From: Streptomyces smyrnaeus
GTDB taxonomy: Bacteria; Actinomycetota; Actinomycetes; Streptomycetales; Streptomycetaceae
Assembly (NCBI RefSeq): GCF_017676345.1
Contig: NZ_JAFFZM010000005.1
Location: 1 to 64,000 of the forward strand
Reading direction: 5' to 3'
DNA: 64,000 nt
Position 1 is the stretch's first letter; each line of letters begins with the position of its first letter. Made by a program: the position numbers and the translations under genes. Under the pieces are notes generated by a model. The model was given only the letters and a program-made list of their open reading frames with translations. It searched no databases and was not told the origin of the DNA. Shown one piece after another: positions 62,301 to 64,000 of the stretch.

Positions 62301-64000
62301 CCAGAAGAAGGCCCAGAAGGGCAACGCGCCCACGCTGCTGTACGGCGAGCCGGACATGACCGTCCGGGTGGTGCGCGACATCTTCAACGAGGACTTCTCC
62401 AAGGTCACCATCAGCGGTGACGAGGCCTGGGAGACCATCCACGGCTATGTCTCGCACGTGGCTCCCGACCTGGGCGACCGGCTCCAGAAGTGGACCTCGG
62501 ACGTGGACGTCTTCGCCACGTACCGCATCGACGAGCAGCTGGCCAAGGCGCTGGACCGCAAGGTGTGGCTGCCCAGCGGCGGTTCGCTGGTGATCGACAG
62601 GACCGAGGCGATGATCGTCGTCGACGTCAACACCGGCAAGTTCACCGGCCAGGGCGGCAACCTGGAGGAGACGGTCACCAGGAACAACCTGGAGGCGGCC
62701 GAGGAGATCGTGCGCCAGCTGCGGCTGCGCGACCTCGGCGGCATCATCGTGATCGACTTCATCGACATGGTCCTGGAGTCCAACCGCGACCTGGTGCTGC
62801 GCCGCCTGCTGGAGTGCCTGGGCCGGGACCGTACCAAGCACCAGGTGGCGGAGGTCACCTCGCTGGGCCTCGTGCAGATGACCCGTAAGCGGGTCGGACA
62901 GGGGCTGCTGGAGTCGTTCTCCGAGCAGTGCGTGCACTGCAACGGGCGCGGCGTCATCGTGCACATGGACCAGGCCGTGGCCGCCGGTGCGGGTGGCGGC
63001 GGCAAGAAGGGCAAGAAGGGCAAGGGCAAGGCGGACAAGGGCGAGGCGAAGGGCGGCGGCCAGCAGGTCGCACAGCCGCAGCCGGCTCCCGCCGAGCCCG
63101 TCCCGGCAGAGCCCGAGCCCTCGCCCGCGACCGCGCCGGCGGCTGCCGCGGTGGAGCCCTCCGAGGTGGTGGCCGAGTCCGCCGACGTCTCGACGGCGGC
63201 CCCCGCGCCGGTGGAGTTCGTGCCGGACGAGGAGCTGTTCAACAGCGCCGCCGAGGCGGAGGCAGCAGCGGCTGCCGCGCGTGGTGGACGTGGCCGACGC
63301 CGGGGCAGCCGCAAGGCGAGCGCGCCCGCGGGGTCGCCGAGGGCGACGGCGGGTGAGACCGCCGAGGTGGTCGAGCCGACAACACCGGAGCCCGCCGCTT
63401 CGGAGTCCGCCGTGTCACAGCCCGCGGTTCCGGAGGCCGTCGCCGCCGGGCCCGCTGCGGTCGAGCCCACCGCCCCGGCACCGGCCGAGGCTCCGGCCGA
63501 GCCCGCGGCCGACGTGGCCGCACCGGTTGCCGAACCGAGCACGGAGCAGGCCGCCGAGCAGCCCGCCGAGCAGCCCGAGGCGGCCACCGAACCCGCCACC
63601 GGCGCCCGGCGCCGCCGTCGGGTGACGCGCAAGGTCAGCGCTCCGGCCGGGGCGCCGCGTACCGGGGACGGCACCGCCGCCGTGCTGGTCGTCCCGTCGG
63701 ACGAGGCGACCGCTCCGGCTGCGGCCGCCGAGCCCGAGCCGGTGGTCGGCGAGGTCGTCACCGATGTCGCGCCGGTCCGGCCGCGGCGGCGGGTGACGCG
63801 GACCATCACCACCACCGCTCCGGCGGAGGAGGGCGAAGCCGTCGCCCCGGCGAAGAAGACCGCCGCGAAGAAGGCGGCCAAGAAGGCCCCGGCCAAGAAG
63901 ACGGCCGCGAAGAAGACCGCCGCCAAGAAGTCGACGACGGCGAAGTCGGCGACGAAGGCGGCGGGAAAGTCGGCAGCGGGAAAGACGGCGGCGAACAAGA
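59356..64000 (+). CDS. rne: ribonuclease E/G (RNase ES type), partial at the window end
   Basis: Main endoribonuclease for mRNA decay and rRNA processing; at least 1548 residues, no stop before the window edge. ATG 59356 follows GGGAGAACC. Residues 1-785 are disordered, with about seven RRRATRK-APAG type basic repeats alternating with acidic Ala/Glu-rich stretches. The catalytic core is complete: S1 domain from about 828, magnesium site D1090 (VVDVNTGKF) and D1134 (IVIDFID), and the zinc link C1192-VH-C1195. After about 1205 there is a second disordered region with further RRRVTRK repeats, ending in AAKK/PAKK histone-like units. A short motif MFQPPVF lies at about 523. The huge N-terminal arm is longer than in S. 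coelicolor RNase ES (1340 aa in total). Confidence 0.95.
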   Translation, partial: MLEPTESNEAEAAAAGPAASAEAAASGGSTASGGSVVGSGTTVGGGAAGAPETAGGALSTPSDNLPPRRRRAASRPAGPPSTADTGEPVSSTDSGGTGSSATAGAGTPTVRDSAEDTSGEAGAQDGPAPDDSGSDAAPQAPADIAPAPAARTRRRATRKATAPAGSPPPAQPAEQAEAAEQAQAAERTEAAPQPETAGGTVEVGTEPPKTGSRRRATRKATAPAGSPAPAESTPEPEAAESEAPKARTRRRATGRKAADAAPAEETAQSSEEEKPAAARRRSTRETSAPAETSAPAETAETSASAGTAEGAGTAENAEAPKTRGRRRTATRKAAAAADATAEPETGTGTGTETSAEPASAEPASAEPASGGRTRRRATRAGSAPAATEATETVEASAPAGTTEAAPAPEQGAATETSAPARTRRRATRKGAEAAEPAGTADSDRPASDSGKAARSDAKGNAAKAAKATEAAGTAEAPQEAEPKVARGFEAPASGTPRTGEQSEKSEKAETRGGRRKRPAPPVAMFQPPVFTEPAFQTPQSAAAAAEAERRAEAEAETEPEPETETGAAIEEEAAATPRRRRRRRAESAEQQAEQQPAARDESRDEREDREGGDQDTEGEEQEGAQADERPARRRRRGGRRRRRGESAEQAEGAESDEADEPEEREERPEAAEETETAGRAAADAAGAGEDEGEAGATGGTSSSSSRRRRRRRRRSGDTEAPAGETVTSEDPERTVVKVREPRKKKDEPSDEVQAIKGSTRLEAKKQRRREGREQGRRRVPIITEAEFLARREAVKREMIVRQSGERTQIAVLEDDVLVEHFVNKEQSTSYVGNVYLGKVQNVLPSMEAAFVDIGKGRNAVLYAGEVNFESLGMGNGPRRIETALKSGQSVLVQVTKDPIGHKGARLTSQVSLPGRYLVYVPEGSMTGISRKLPDTERSRLKQILKRVVPEGAGVIVRTAAEGASEDELRRDVERLQAQWEDIQKKAQKGNAPTLLYGEPDMTVRVVRDIFNEDFSKVTISGDEAWETIHGYVSHVAPDLGDRLQKWTSDVDVFATYRIDEQLAKALDRKVWLPSGGSLVIDRTEAMIVVDVNTGKFTGQGGNLEETVTRNNLEAAEEIVRQLRLRDLGGIIVIDFIDMVLESNRDLVLRRLLECLGRDRTKHQVAEVTSLGLVQMTRKRVGQGLLESFSEQCVHCNGRGVIVHMDQAVAAGAGGGGKKGKKGKGKADKGEAKGGGQQVAQPQPAPAEPVPAEPEPSPATAPAAAAVEPSEVVAESADVSTAAPAPVEFVPDEELFNSAAEAEAAAAAARGGRGRRRGSRKASAPAGSPRATAGETAEVVEPTTPEPAASESAVSQPAVPEAVAAGPAAVEPTAPAPAEAPAEPAADVAAPVAEPSTEQAAEQPAEQPEAATEPATGARRRRRVTRKVSAPAGAPRTGDGTAAVLVVPSDEATAPAAAAEPEPVVGEVVTDVAPVRPRRRVTRTITTTAPAEEGEAVAPAKKTAAKKAAKKAPAKKTAAKKTAAKKSTTAKSATKAAGKSAAGKTAANK

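Noticed and set aside
59062..62964. A 1300-codon open frame on the minus strand rich in Gly, Leu and Arg
   Set aside because: It lies opposite the RNase E/G gene, whose core has all catalytic motifs. The long minus frame is a product of GC-rich codon bias and shows no domain.

Overview
The window looks like a stretch of Streptomyces core chromosome. Evidence: very high G+C with strong third-position GC bias, many GTG starts, almost no TTA codons, a snapalysin gene with a divergent LysR regulator, a sodF gene under a Nur-type operator, paired clpP1-clpP2, and the order tig-clpP1-clpP2-clpX ... valS-folC-ndk-mreBCD-mrdA-rodA ... rne that is typical of the genus. I saw no integrase, transposase, CRISPR array, prophage or secondary-metabolite cluster.

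Layout. Positions 1-8.8 kb hold an MscS-type channel, an HNH nuclease, a large secreted GH84 glycosidase with an altered catalytic pair, and a small repeat protein translationally coupled to malQ. From 8.8 to 12.9 kb lie an endonuclease-like protein, a secreted serine hydrolase, and a DMT exporter divergent from a LysR regulator. From 12.9 to 23.1 kb is a hydrolase-rich block: a Tat-exported metallophosphoesterase, two aminopeptidase N paralogues in opposite orientation, the secreted zinc protease SnpA and its LysR regulator between them, and a mycothiol-dependent nitroreductase-like protein. From 23.2 to 29.7 kb are sodF, two amino-acid permease paralogues, BioY, RpiB and a Nei/Fpg glycosylase. 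From 29.7 to 34.5 kb are an Eis-like acetyltransferase, a membrane PP2C phosphatase, an acyltransferase and a tiny membrane protein. Two tRNA genes (Gly, Pro) precede tig.

From 35 to 39.5 kb are trigger factor and the Clp protease genes, with sigma-R-like and ClgR-like sites before clpP1. Three tandem paralogues for Pro/Gly/Gln-rich single-span membrane proteins occupy 39.6-42.6 kb. ValS, FolC, a DUF4233 protein and Ndk follow, then the elongation/sporulation-wall genes mreB, mreC, mreD, mrdA and rodA. The last part has a B12-binding radical SAM protein (TIGR03960), an unusual tandem-repeat membrane protein, its partner-type protein (TIGR03936) and a very long RNase E/G gene that runs off the right edge.

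Most genes are housekeeping. I found no complete undescribed system that I can defend. The more novel signals are: a short covarying hairpin element present in several copies, two of them inside coding sequence; the sole TTA codon, in malQ; the coupled LTSEP-repeat protein; the PGQ membrane-protein trio; the eight-repeat W-R-Y membrane protein; several unassigned palindromic operators; a probable CUG start; and a set of probable leaderless transcripts.
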